Shown in pieces: positions 45,963-54,048 of a stretch of 64,000 nucleotides of DNA. The translations under genes and the position numbers were made by a program. The notes beneath the pieces were generated by a model that had not been told where the DNA came from, did no database searches, and saw only the letters and a list, made by a program, of their open reading frames with translations. The first letter of the stretch is position 1. Each line of letters starts with the position of its first letter. The DNA is taken from positions 62,001 through 126,000 of the forward strand of contig JAGFNW010000024.1 in NCBI GenBank assembly GCA_017592665.1, read 5' to 3'. This DNA comes from Streptosporangiaceae bacterium NEAU-GS5. Its GTDB lineage: Bacteria; Actinomycetota; Actinomycetes; Streptosporangiales; Streptosporangiaceae.

Positions 45963-45993
45963 AGCGGCCCTCCAAACGCTCTGGAGGGCCGCT
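45963..45993 (-). terminator. Terminator hairpin before the mre operon
   Basis: AGCGGCCCTCCA pairs perfectly with TGGAGGGCCGCT (12 bp, 7-base loop). It lies 23 bp beyond the stop of the FnIII protein gene and ends that unit before mreB. There is no T-run. Confidence 0.75.
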
Positions 45994-46015
45994 CGCCGCG
46001 GGGATTGACGAGGGA

Positions 46016-47467
46016 TTACAGGGCGACGGCGCTGAACTCGGCCGTACGTGCGCTCTCAGCCGTCCCGTTGAGCGCGCTGAGCCGGTAGTAGTAGCGGACG
46101 CCGCCGGTCACGGCCGTGTCGATGTAGGTGGGCGAGGTGGTCGTGACGTACGGCGTGGCGCCCTCGCCGCCGGCCGTCGTCGACCGGAAGACGTGATAAC
46201 TCGTCACGCCCGATTGGAAGCCCCACTGGAGCAGGATGTTGCCCTGCCTCGGGGTGATCACCACGCCGAACGGGACGCCGGGGGCGCCCGTCGACGTGGG
46301 TGTCGGCGTGGGTGTCGGCGACGGCGATGCGGTGCCCTGCGGCGTGACGGCGACCTCGTTGGAGTTCGGCGAGCCGCCGACCGCGTTGACCGCGTCCACG
46401 AAGTAGAAGTACGTCGTCCCGTTCTTCAGGCCCGTGTCGGTGTAGGTCGTGCCGGTGACCGTCGCCACCGGAGTGACGGCCTCGCCGTCCGACTTCGTCC
46501 CGCGATAGATCCTGTACGACGACGGGTTGCCCGTGGCACTGGCCGTCCAGCGCAGCGCGGCCGAAGCGGCGCCCGCGGTGGCCGTCAGGCCCGTGGGCCC
46601 GGCCGGGACCGAGGCCGTCGCCGGAGTGACCGTCAGCTGGTCGACCCGGGAGAGGCCGTGGTCGCTGACGGCGAACTGCTGGATCGAGTTGGCCCCGGCC
46701 CGCAGCTGCACCTGAAGGAACGAGTGCTGGTAGACGTCGAAGCTGCCGGTGATCGGGAAGCTCTGCGTGCGCGTGATGACCGTGCCGTTGACCCGGAGGC
46801 CCATCTGCCGGTTGTTCACGCCGGGGAAGAGGCCGCCCTGGAAGGCGTAGCGCCAGTCGACCGTGTACAGTCCGGCGGCCGGGACGACGACGTTGTTGAA
46901 CGTCATCGTCCCCTCCTCGGCGTAGGCCATGTCGACCACTCGCTGACCCGGCGACGACGATCCGGATGAGCCGAGGACCTGCGGGAACCAGCCGGTCAGG
47001 GTCTGGAACCAGTCGAATCCGCCGAGCAGGGCGTCCTTGCAGTAGAAAACCAGGCCGTTGCCGGCCGGCACGCCCGCCACGTTGCCGCCGGTCCCGATGG
47101 GGGGTGGCGTTTTCGACGCGTCCTCGGGCGTACGGGCCGACTCGCCGTCCGCGTTCACGGCGCTGACCTGGTAGAAGTAGGTCGGCGTCGGGCTGAGCCC
47201 GGCGTCCTTGTAGGTGGTGCCGGCGACCGTGGCGACGGGCGTGGCGCCCTCGCCGCCCGACGCCGTGCCGCGGTAGATCCGATAGCCGGTGGCGCCGGGG
47301 CTGGCGTCCCATTCGAGGGTGATCGAGGTGTCGGCGCCCGCGGTGAGCTCGAGGTCGCCGGGGGTGGCGGGCGCGGCCGCGTACGCCGGTAGGGGGCCCA
47401 GGGGGCTGACGGAGATGGCAAGCGCGCCGCCGATCAGGAGGGCGGCGCGCCGCAGTGCCGTACGCAT
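46016..47467 (-). CDS. Secreted FnIII / carbohydrate-binding module protein without catalytic domain
   Basis: This 483-residue secreted protein has a signal peptide to about residue 31. It is followed by FnIII (about 33-115), a CBM6/35-like or malectin-like module (about 130-290: MTFNNVVVPAAGLYTVDWRYAFQ, MGLRVNGTVI, VQLRAGANSIQQF, LSRVDQLTV), a second FnIII (about 297-380), a Thr/Pro linker and a third FnIII (about 400-483). No glycosidase domain is present, so it may bind wall or plant glycans as an accessory protein. GGAG lies six bases before the ATG. It lies downstream of the GH16 gene, with a hairpin between. Confidence 0.8.
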   Translation of the reverse strand: MRTALRRAALLIGGALAISVSPLGPLPAYAAAPATPGDLELTAGADTSITLEWDASPGATGYRIYRGTASGGEGATPVATVAGTTYKDAGLSPTPTYFYQVSAVNADGESARTPEDASKTPPPIGTGGNVAGVPAGNGLVFYCKDALLGGFDWFQTLTGWFPQVLGSSGSSSPGQRVVDMAYAEEGTMTFNNVVVPAAGLYTVDWRYAFQGGLFPGVNNRQMGLRVNGTVITRTQSFPITGSFDVYQHSFLQVQLRAGANSIQQFAVSDHGLSRVDQLTVTPATASVPAGPTGLTATAGAASAALRWTASATGNPSSYRIYRGTKSDGEAVTPVATVTGTTYTDTGLKNGTTYFYFVDAVNAVGGSPNSNEVAVTPQGTASPSPTPTPTPTSTGAPGVPFGVVITPRQGNILLQWGFQSGVTSYHVFRSTTAGGEGATPYVTTTSPTYIDTAVTGGVRYYYRLSALNGTAESARTAEFSAVAL

Positions 47468-47520
47468 GAGTGCTCCAGAGTCCGGGACAGTGCGGGGACA
47501 CGTGCGTGGTGCCGGGGGAC

Positions 47521-47538
47521 GGGCGGGCCGACCCGCCC
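47521..47538 (-). terminator. Hairpin after the GH16 gene
   Basis: GGGCGGG pairs with CCCGCCC around a CCGA loop, 13 bp past the GH16 stop. It is a probable terminator or attenuator before the FnIII gene. Confidence 0.55.
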
Positions 47539-47550
47539 CCAGGGTCGTGC

Positions 47551-49302
47551 TCAGGTGCCGTAGACCTGGAACTCCCAGAGGGAGTAGCCGTACGGCGTGG
47601 CGCGTGCCGTGCCGTTCACCCGGACATAGCGCCCGGATCCGGACACGGACAGATCCTGCACGCCGCCGGTGCCGGACGTGGTCGAGTAGATGTTGGTCCA
47701 GGTCGTGCCGTTGGCGGAGGTCTGGATCTGGAACGCCGAGGCGAACGCGGCCTCCCAATTCAGCACGACGCGGGAGATGGAATGGGTGGCGCCGAGGTCC
47801 ACCTGGACCCACTGCGGGTCGCTGAACGCGCTCGACCAGCGGGTGCCGGTGCTGCCGTCGGTCGCGTTGGCGGCCGGGAAGGTGGCGTTCTCGGTGGAGG
47901 AGGCGGTCGTCGTGTGGCCCTGCGAGAGCAGGGAGCCCGAGCCGCCGCCCGGAGTGCCCTGGACCGAGAACTCCCACAGCGAATAGCCGTACGGCGTGGC
48001 GCGAGCCGTGCCGTTCACCCGGATATATCGCCCGGTGCCGGACACGGCGAGATCGTCGGTTCCGCCGTCACCTGTCGTCGTCGAGAAGATGTTGGTCCAG
48101 GTCGTGCCGTTGGCGGAGGTCTGTATCTGGTAGCCCGAGGCGTACGCGGCCTCCCAGTTCAGCGTGACGTGGCTGATGTTGTACGACTGGCCGAGGTCGA
48201 CCTGTAGCCACTGCGGGTCGCTGAACGCGCTCGACCAGCGGGTCGCGGTGTTGCCGTCGGTCGCGTTGGACGCCGGGAAGGTGGCGTTCTCGGTGGAGGA
48301 GGCCGTCGTTGCCTTGCCCAGGGCGATGTTGTTGCCCTGGTTCACCGGCGCCTTGTTGTAGACGGCCACGTAGTCCATGACCATCTGACCGCCGGACACG
48401 GTGGCGGCGTTGGGGCCGCCGCCGAAGGCCGCGGGGAAGCCGCCGCCCATGGCCAGGTCGTAAATGATGAAGAAGGGATGGTCGACGGCGCTGGCCCAGG
48501 TGCTGGCCGGGACCGCGGTCGCGTTGAGGGTGAAGTAGTTGTTGCCGTCGAGGTACCAGCGGATCTGCTCGGGCGACACCGACCGGTCGATCTGCACGGC
48601 GTAGGTGTGGAAGCCCGTCTGGCAGCCGGCGCACGCGCGCTCGCCGCTGCCGATACCGGTCGACTCGTTGCACGGGCCGCCGGGGTTGGTGCCGCAGTGC
48701 AGCGTGCCGAAGAGCGAGCTGCGCCCGTTGATGTCCTCGAGGATGTCGATCTCGCCGCTGGTCGGCCAGGGTGTGCCGGTGCGTAACGGGGCGCCGAGCA
48801 TCCAGAAGGCCGGCCAGTAGCCGGCGCCGTTGCTGGTGGTGACGTTGGGCTGCTGTATCCGCGACTCCATCATCACCACGCCGCCCGGCGGGGCTCCGAA
48901 GGTGGCCGCCTGCGTCTCGATGCGCCCGGACGTCCAGCCGGAGCCGGGGTCGGAGCCCGAGTGCAGGGCGCGGAGCACCAGGTTGCCGGCGCCGTCGTGG
49001 AAGACGTTGGCCGTGCTGTTGGTCATCGTCTCGATCTCACCGGTGCCGAAACTGCTGCCTGGACCCGTGTCGTACTTCCAGACGCTGGTGTCCATGCCCG
49101 TGCCCGATCCGCCGTTGAACTCGTCGGACCAGGTGAGGCTGAAGCCGGCCGGGGGTGTCGGAGTCGCCGCGCCGGCCGGGCCGGGTGCGGCCAGAACGCC
49201 GATGGTCGCGCCGGTGGTCGCGCCGAAGACCAGGGCGACGGTGGACACCCCGGCCTTCAGCCGCAGTCCCAGCCTCCGGCCGGGGCTGATGGTGCTTGAC
49301 AT
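47551..49302 (-). CDS. Secreted GH16 beta-glucanase with two F5/8C (CBM32-like) domains
   Basis: This 583-residue protein has a signal peptide (about 1-46) and a GH16 catalytic domain (about 52-310) with the retaining-enzyme motif GEIDILED (E184, D186, E189). Two C-terminal discoidin-like F5/8C modules of about 125 residues each follow (TTASSTENATFP...ATPYGYSLWEF). The GH16 type is like laminarinases/endo-beta-1,3-glucanases. It would act outside the cell on beta-glucan. The ATG at 49302 follows GGGAGAG. The 5' side holds a GGGAGCGCTCCC operator 39 bp upstream, so LacI-type (CebR-like) repression is likely. Confidence 0.92.
   Translation of the reverse strand: MSSTISPGRRLGLRLKAGVSTVALVFGATTGATIGVLAAPGPAGAATPTPPAGFSLTWSDEFNGGSGTGMDTSVWKYDTGPGSSFGTGEIETMTNSTANVFHDGAGNLVLRALHSGSDPGSGWTSGRIETQAATFGAPPGGVVMMESRIQQPNVTTSNGAGYWPAFWMLGAPLRTGTPWPTSGEIDILEDINGRSSLFGTLHCGTNPGGPCNESTGIGSGERACAGCQTGFHTYAVQIDRSVSPEQIRWYLDGNNYFTLNATAVPASTWASAVDHPFFIIYDLAMGGGFPAAFGGGPNAATVSGGQMVMDYVAVYNKAPVNQGNNIALGKATTASSTENATFPASNATDGNTATRWSSAFSDPQWLQVDLGQSYNISHVTLNWEAAYASGYQIQTSANGTTWTNIFSTTTGDGGTDDLAVSGTGRYIRVNGTARATPYGYSLWEFSVQGTPGGGSGSLLSQGHTTTASSTENATFPAANATDGSTGTRWSSAFSDPQWVQVDLGATHSISRVVLNWEAAFASAFQIQTSANGTTWTNIYSTTSGTGGVQDLSVSGSGRYVRVNGTARATPYGYSLWEFQVYGT
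47554..48316 (-). repeat. Tandem duplicated F5/8C module within the GH16 gene
   Basis: The stretches of about 365 bp starting near 47554 and 47953 are nearly the same along most of their length, offset by 399 bp. Both encode TENATFP, WSSAFSDPQW, QIQTSANGTTWTNI and RVNGTARATPYGYSLWEF. The high nucleotide similarity points to recent duplication or gene conversion. Confidence 0.85.
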
Positions 49303-49340
49303 GGCTCTCCCTATCACTCACGCGAGAAGAACGGAGGCGG

Positions 49341-49352
49341 GGGAGCGCTCCC
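49341..49352. promoter_or_regulatory. CebR-like operator before the GH16 gene
   Basis: GGGAGCGCTCCC is a perfect palindrome matching the core of the CebR operator (TGGGAGCGCTCCCA). It lies 39 bp before the GH16 start. LacI-family repressors such as CebR use such sites to sense cello-oligosaccharides. Confidence 0.75.
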
Positions 49353-49451
49353 TCAGAGCCCGAGCGTGCGCCCCGGTCAGCACCCCTGTCAAGGGCCCAA
49401 TTCGCCTGGTGGGAGCCCTTCTCACCAAATACAGCGGTCCATAATGAGGGC

Positions 49452-49608
49452 GGGAAGCGCTCTCATGAGTCAGAAACGCCGAGCGTTTACGCTGTTGACT
49501 TCGACGGTTGGCCGTGAGAGCGCTCTCTCGCTGAGGACGCGCGTGCGCCGGGAACGTGATTTAAGTTTTCCCCGGTGCACGGTCGGCCAAGATCGGGGGA
49601 GCGTTCTC
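49452..49608. promoter_or_regulatory. Three further LacI-type operator candidates
   Basis: Imperfect or perfect AGCGCT-centred sites occur at 49452-49465 (GGGAAGCGCTCTCA), 49516-49527 (GAGAGCGCTCTC, perfect palindrome) and 49597-49608 (GGGAGCGTTCTC). The 407-bp gap between the GH16 start and the xylanase stop otherwise holds no gene. Multiple sites could allow looping or serve more than one repressor. Confidence 0.6.
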
Positions 49609-49650
49609 TTCAAGATCTCTTAAGGTGCTCTTGACCCAGCGGCGGCAAAG

Positions 49651-49694
49651 CGAAACCCGCGGGCGCCCGGTGCTGCGGGCGCCCGCGGGTTTCG
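49651..49694 (-). terminator. Terminator of the GH10 xylanase gene
   Basis: Two 19-base arms (CGAAACCCGCGGGCGCCCG and its complement) pair perfectly around a six-base loop, 16 bp past the xylanase stop. This is the strongest hairpin in the window. Confidence 0.85.
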
Positions 49695-49709
49695 GCGAAT
49701 CACCCGCCG

Positions 49710-50903
49710 CTATCGCCGCGGGGTCTGCGGAATGCGCGGCAGGACGAAGGGCGGCCCGGCGAACAGCAGGTCCGACTGGACCATCCGGTAGGCCTTCTTC
49801 GGCTGGTAGCTCTCGTCGTAAAGGGTGGCCAGGCCCTCAGGCGGGTTGGTGAACCAGGTCGGCACCCACGAGTGCTTGTCGTCGAAGCCCCACACCGTGT
49901 ACGAGATGCAGTGCGGGTTGAGCAGGCACGCCTGCAGCAGCACGCTGTAGTTGTAGGCGGACGCCTGGAGCCGCGGGTTGATCTCGTTGGAGTCGTTGGC
50001 CAGGACGCCGGCCGTCATCTGGCTGCGCGCGTCCACCTCGGTCAGCGCGACCGCCAGCTTGAGGTCGGAGAAGGCGTCGAGGGCGTCCTTGACCTGGAAG
50101 GTGTCGTAGTTGCCATATTGCGTGCCGAGGTGACCCTGGCTGCCGAGACCGTCGACCGGCACGCCCTGGGCGCGCAGCTGCTTGATCATGTTGTAGACGA
50201 AGAACGTCTTGTCGGACGGGCCCTTGTCGCTGAAGGCCTCGAGGTTGTAGTCGTTGTAGAACAGCAACGCGTTCGGGTCGGCCGCGCGTGCCCAGCGGAA
50301 GGCGTCGGCGATGTATCCGGCGCCGAGGTGCTCGGCCCAGAAACCCTTCAGGTGGATGGCGGGCGGGCTGTCCCACGGGTCGCTGGCCGCCTCGTTCACC
50401 ACGTCCCACTGCCAGATCTTGCCCTTGAAGTGCTTGACGACGTCGGTGATGTGCTTCTTCAGCAGATCGCGCAGCTGGGTGTTGGAGATCGTGCCGTTGG
50501 CGACGCCGTCGGTCAGCCACGCCGGCAACTGGTTGTGCCACACGAGCACGTGGCCGCGCACCTTCTGGTGGTTCTTCTGGGCGAAGGCGACCAGCTCGTC
50601 GGCCGGGCCCCAGTTGTAGGTGCCCTGCGTCGGCTCCAGGACCTCCCACTTCATCACGTTCTCAGCGGTGACCGTCGAGAACTGCGAGGCCACGAGCTGG
50701 CGATACTTCGGGTCGTTGGCGTCGTCCAGCGCGTCCATGTTGACGGCCGTGCCGATCGCGAGGTTGTGCCGGGCGGCGAGGGTGCGCAGGCTCTGGGCGG
50801 AGGGGTCGGACTGGCCGCCGTTGGCGGCGACCGCTCCGGCGTTCAGGGTGGCCCCGAGGGCGACGGCAACCGCGCTGATCAGGACCAGGCGTCTTAACCT
50901 CAT
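49710..50903 (-). CDS. Secreted GH10 endo-1,4-beta-xylanase
   Basis: This 397-residue enzyme cleaves xylan outside the cell. It has a signal peptide (about 1-27), then a GH10 barrel with the acid/base Glu171 in WDVVNEAASD and the nucleophile Glu289 in ALTEVDAR. Substrate-site motifs VTAENVMKWE, RGHVLVWHNQLP and YTVWGFDDKHSW are present. No binding module is attached, though the expansin and GH16 genes nearby carry such modules. The ATG at 50903 follows AAGGATG. The upstream region has GAAAC/TTTC palindromes and a CebR-like site. Confidence 0.95.
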   Translation of the reverse strand: MRLRRLVLISAVAVALGATLNAGAVAANGGQSDPSAQSLRTLAARHNLAIGTAVNMDALDDANDPKYRQLVASQFSTVTAENVMKWEVLEPTQGTYNWGPADELVAFAQKNHQKVRGHVLVWHNQLPAWLTDGVANGTISNTQLRDLLKKHITDVVKHFKGKIWQWDVVNEAASDPWDSPPAIHLKGFWAEHLGAGYIADAFRWARAADPNALLFYNDYNLEAFSDKGPSDKTFFVYNMIKQLRAQGVPVDGLGSQGHLGTQYGNYDTFQVKDALDAFSDLKLAVALTEVDARSQMTAGVLANDSNEINPRLQASAYNYSVLLQACLLNPHCISYTVWGFDDKHSWVPTWFTNPPEGLATLYDESYQPKKAYRMVQSDLLFAGPPFVLPRIPQTPRR

Positions 50904-50980
50904 CGAACATCCTTTCGTCCGAGAGCGCGCCCCAGGTGGGGCGCGAAGCTGACGGAGGGGGTGCGGGGGGTGCGGGACCT

Positions 50981-51009
50981 GAAATATTTCGAAACTGTGC
51001 CGAAACTTT
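50981..51009. promoter_or_regulatory. GAAA/TTTC elements upstream of the xylanase gene
   Basis: GAAATATTTCGAAAC and CCGAAACTTT lie 78-106 bp before the xylanase start. They resemble the CGAAA-TTTCG palindromes reported before actinomycete xylanase genes. TTTCGAAA at 50987-50994 is a perfect palindrome. Confidence 0.5.
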
Positions 51010-51100
51010 ATGGCGACCAGATGCCCTCGTCAACCACCTAATCCACGCGCTGCGCTGAGCGGTCGCACGGTCCAATCGGGGCAACACAAAACGCCATGTT

Positions 51101-51126
51101 GGATAGCGCTCTCCGAAACTTTTCGG
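51101..51126. promoter_or_regulatory. Paired operators: CebR-like site and CCGAAA-TTTCGG palindrome
   Basis: GGATAGCGCTCTCC (51101-51114) is an imperfect CebR-type site. It is joined to CCGAAACTTTTCGG (51113-51126), a perfect 6-2-6 palindrome. They lie about 200 bp before the xylanase start and 16 bp past the end of the signalling operon. A dual input on the xylanase promoter is possible. Confidence 0.5.
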
Positions 51127-51141
51127 CAATTGTCCAGGCGC

Positions 51142-52362
51142 TCAGGCGACGTAGATGATTGTGATCAGCAGGCAGACCAGGAGGCCCACGATGAGCGCGC
51201 TGGTCAGCGCGATGACGCGGAGCCTGCGGCGGAAGGGGCTCTGCGTCTCCAATTGCCACGTTCTGACCACGGTCTCCTTCCGCTCAGGAGTGGTGCTGCG
51301 GTACACCCAGGAGGCGGGAACTCGTCCGGTCACCGGCGCTGGAGCGGGCGCTGGAATCGTCACGGTTATCGGCGCGGCGACTTCGGGCGCGACCGGCGAC
51401 ACTTCGGGCAGGATCGGCGGCAGGCCGGCGTCGGCCGGCGGCTTGCGGAATCGCTTCGACAGCACGGGGATGCTGTGGAAGTCGTCCGGCTCTCGAAGGT
51501 CGGCGCACAGCTGGGCGAGCTCTTCTTGCACGTCAGGATCTGCCACGCGCCGAAGTCGCTTGATGCGCTCGGAGGTCTCCGGTTTTTTCAGATCATCCGC
51601 CTCCAGCAGCAGCGAGTCTGAGCCGTCGACATGCAGCTCCTGCCACACGATGGGCTCGCGGGCGATGGCGAGCAGGCTGAGGTGGATGAGGCGGCCAGGG
51701 AACCGGTCCATGAACGCGCAGAGCTTGCCGGCGGCCGCCCATCCGGGATGCTGGAATCCCGGCATTCCGGACTGCCGTAGCGGCAGATGATCTAGTCCTG
51801 GCACGTACATTCCGTCATAGTCGATCAACCGGAGCCGGTCACCTGCCTCGACGATCACGTTTCCCGGCTGAAGGTCGCCGTGGGCGATCTGGCGTTTGTG
51901 CATGTTGTGGATGGTCACGGCGAAATCCCGGCGGCACCGCTCGACAGCCAAGGAGTTGTCGGCGTTGCTGCCGAGCCAGGTCAGCAGCGGAACCCCTCCG
52001 ACCCACGGCATGAGAAGAACAGGCCACCAATTGCCGTCCCACCCTTTGATTCCGCGGGCGTGATAGGCGCAGTCGACCGTCCAGTTCGCCGGCCGCCTGG
52101 CCAGTTCCTCGGTGATGTGCCGATACCGGTCGGCGCGATCCGGGTCGGCCGTCGTGTAGCACTTGACCGCCCAGATCTGGCGGCCCGTTGTGGTCAGCTT
52201 GAACACCCGGCTCGCGGCGCCTGGCCGGCCGTGTGGCGAATCCGACCCGCTGACCTTGTGCTGCTCGACTTCGGCTGCGTGAAGCAGGGTGTCCGGGTCG
52301 AAGCAACTGCGCGTGTCCGCCAGCCAATCTTGATAGTTTCGATCAGAAGGGAATGGCCTCAT
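51142..52362 (-). CDS. YegI-like protein kinase with C-terminal membrane anchor
   Basis: The 406-residue product has a divergent protein-kinase domain in the first 250 residues: ATP-anchoring Lys67 (IWAVKCY), catalytic loop IAHGDLQPGNVIV (H161, D163, N168) in the HGD form, and metal motif DYDG (181-184) in place of DFG. This HGDLxPGN form is shared with the E. coli YegI kinase group. A Pro/Ala linker leads to a single C-terminal membrane helix (about 383-405), so the kinase is tail-anchored with its domain in the cytoplasm. It is the last gene of the five-gene operon, 12 bp after the PP2C gene. Catalytic residues look intact. Confidence 0.82.
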   Translation of the reverse strand: MRPFPSDRNYQDWLADTRSCFDPDTLLHAAEVEQHKVSGSDSPHGRPGAASRVFKLTTTGRQIWAVKCYTTADPDRADRYRHITEELARRPANWTVDCAYHARGIKGWDGNWWPVLLMPWVGGVPLLTWLGSNADNSLAVERCRRDFAVTIHNMHKRQIAHGDLQPGNVIVEAGDRLRLIDYDGMYVPGLDHLPLRQSGMPGFQHPGWAAAGKLCAFMDRFPGRLIHLSLLAIAREPIVWQELHVDGSDSLLLEADDLKKPETSERIKRLRRVADPDVQEELAQLCADLREPDDFHSIPVLSKRFRKPPADAGLPPILPEVSPVAPEVAAPITVTIPAPAPAPVTGRVPASWVYRSTTPERKETVVRTWQLETQSPFRRRLRVIALTSALIVGLLVCLLITIIYVA

Positions 52363-52374
52363 GACTGCCTGACC

Positions 52375-53163
52375 TCAATGGAGTTCCAGGTTGAGCAACG
52401 TGACGTCGTCGTTGTGCATCTCGCGCAGTTCGCGTTTGTTCCCCACCCATTCCATGAACGCCGACGGGTCGGCCAAGGCGGCGTTCACCTGCTCCCATGG
52501 ATCGGCCCCGCACTCCATGCGGCCGAGTATCCATTTCGCCAATGCGTCGGTGGCCAGGACGAAACGCTGGCCCGCGACCCAGGTCCCCGAGACAAGGCGC
52601 ACCCGGGGCCGCAGGGTCGCCTCGGTCATGCCGACACTCGTCACCAAGGGAGGCGTGTCGTTGAAATCCTCGGAGTGTTCGATCGGGAAGGTCGTCATCC
52701 CGCCCGCGGTGGCCCAGAAAAGGTTGGTGTCGCCGATCGCCGCGGCGTGCCACGTGCCGGTCCCGCCATGTTCGTCGTCGTCCTGGAAGAACACGGCGAG
52801 GATCGTGGCCGCTGCGCCCTCCCACAGTTTGGAGATCTCATACCAGCGCAGTGGCCGGCCCTGCTGCTCGCGGTCATGGTGAAACTTGCGCAGCGCCGGG
52901 AGCCATGAGGCGCAGGCGGCACTCAGGGCCGAGGCGAACCACTGATTTGTGGTGACGGTCCGCCGTGGCGACCGGGCCATCACCCGGACCAGTTCCGCGG
53001 CCCACCTTTTGGACAGGAAATGTTCGGTGGCGCCATCAGCCATGGCGAGGCGGACCGTCGGGCCGTGCAGTCGTGTCGTCTCGGCCGGCCAGCAGGCGTC
53101 CATGTTCTCCGTGGCGCTGTTGCCCCGCTTGGCGACCGAGAAGACCGTGGCGTCGGCCTTCAC
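52375..53163 (-). CDS. PP2C-type protein phosphatase (YegK/PphC-like)
   Basis: This 262-residue phosphatase has PP2C metal-site motifs in order: NSATENMDACW, MADGATE, AAIGDTNLF, LATDALAKW and the C-terminal HNDDVTLL. It would remove phosphate from Ser/Thr residues modified by the kinases of the operon. The sequence lacks a membrane segment. The start is a GTG overlapping the vWA gene stop (GTGA), which ties the two translationally. The gene order vWA-PP2C-HGD kinase matches the yegL-yegK-yegI-like TerY-P triad known from other bacteria. Confidence 0.85.
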   Translation of the reverse strand: MKADATVFSVAKRGNSATENMDACWPAETTRLHGPTVRLAMADGATEHFLSKRWAAELVRVMARSPRRTVTTNQWFASALSAACASWLPALRKFHHDREQQGRPLRWYEISKLWEGAAATILAVFFQDDDEHGGTGTWHAAAIGDTNLFWATAGGMTTFPIEHSEDFNDTPPLVTSVGMTEATLRPRVRLVSGTWVAGQRFVLATDALAKWILGRMECGADPWEQVNAALADPSAFMEWVGNKRELREMHNDDVTLLNLELH

Positions 53164-54032
53164 CTGAGGAGATTCCCGCCTGGCACGTTCCGGGTGCCGA
53201 TCTGCAGGAACTTGACGATGAAATCGATGTTGGCGTTCTGCACGAAACCCCGGGAGCCCGAAACGAGCGGCACGTTGTATTCGTCCGCGTAGCGCAGCAT
53301 GCGGTCAGGAAGCGGGCTGGAGATGGCGAACAGCGCGGCAGCACGAGGGTCCAAGCCGTCGGCGGTCGCTGGAAAGGCGATGCGCCGGTTCTTTTCCGGG
53401 TCCGCGTCGCCTTGTTCCGGCGCGCTGGCTATGTGCAGGTTGAACAACAGGGCATAGCCGTCCTCCGTCCGCAGGGAAAGGATCTTCTTCCCGATCTCCG
53501 TGGGGTCGCCGTCGGTGGCCCAAGCGTCGGTGATGTTGAGCACGATCGGTGGGAAATGGTCGTAGTTCTCGCTCACCCAGGTGTCGAGAAGCGCGTGGAC
53601 GCGAGTGAGCGCCGCGCACATGGGAGTCCCCTGCTGGGAGACCGGCCGGACCCAGATGGGGACCTTCCGCACTCGGTCGACGAACCCGCCGTTGCCGTCC
53701 GGCCACCGCTCGACCCTGGTTTCGACCGCCATCGTGCCCTCGCTCAGCTCGCTGGTGGTCGCGAAAATCTGGCCGCTCAACCGGCCGCTCAGCACGGAAT
53801 CGGGCTCGTTCTCGGCCCCGTAGCCGATTATTGCGATCTTGAAGTAATCGCGGATGCCCTCATCGCTCGTGCAACGCAGGATCAGACTGTGCAGCACCTC
53901 GTTGATGGCGTCCGCCAGGACTTCGGCCTTGACCTGACCCTCACTGGTCTTGCCACCCATGGACCCCGACTGGTCGATCAGGAAAATGAAACAGGCCGGA
54001 CGCGCCCTGCTGATTTCCGCATCGTATGGCAC
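53160..54032 (-). CDS. TerY/YegL-like von Willebrand factor A domain protein
   Basis: This 290-residue protein is almost entirely a vWA domain with a complete metal-ion-dependent adhesion site: DQSGSMG (D20, S22, S24), the Thr of QQGTPMCAAL and the Asp of ITDAWATDGDP. It has no signal peptide, so it acts in the cytoplasm. TerY-type vWA proteins are proposed effectors or scaffolds in phosphorylation-dependent stress systems. It starts 16 bp after the pseudokinase-propeller gene and overlaps the PP2C gene. Confidence 0.85.
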   Translation of the reverse strand: MPYDAEISRARPACFIFLIDQSGSMGGKTSEGQVKAEVLADAINEVLHSLILRCTSDEGIRDYFKIAIIGYGAENEPDSVLSGRLSGQIFATTSELSEGTMAVETRVERWPDGNGGFVDRVRKVPIWVRPVSQQGTPMCAALTRVHALLDTWVSENYDHFPPIVLNITDAWATDGDPTEIGKKILSLRTEDGYALLFNLHIASAPEQGDADPEKNRRIAFPATADGLDPRAAALFAISSPLPDRMLRYADEYNVPLVSGSRGFVQNANIDFIVKFLQIGTRNVPGGNLLR

Positions 54033-54048
54033 GGCAGATTTCCTTTCT

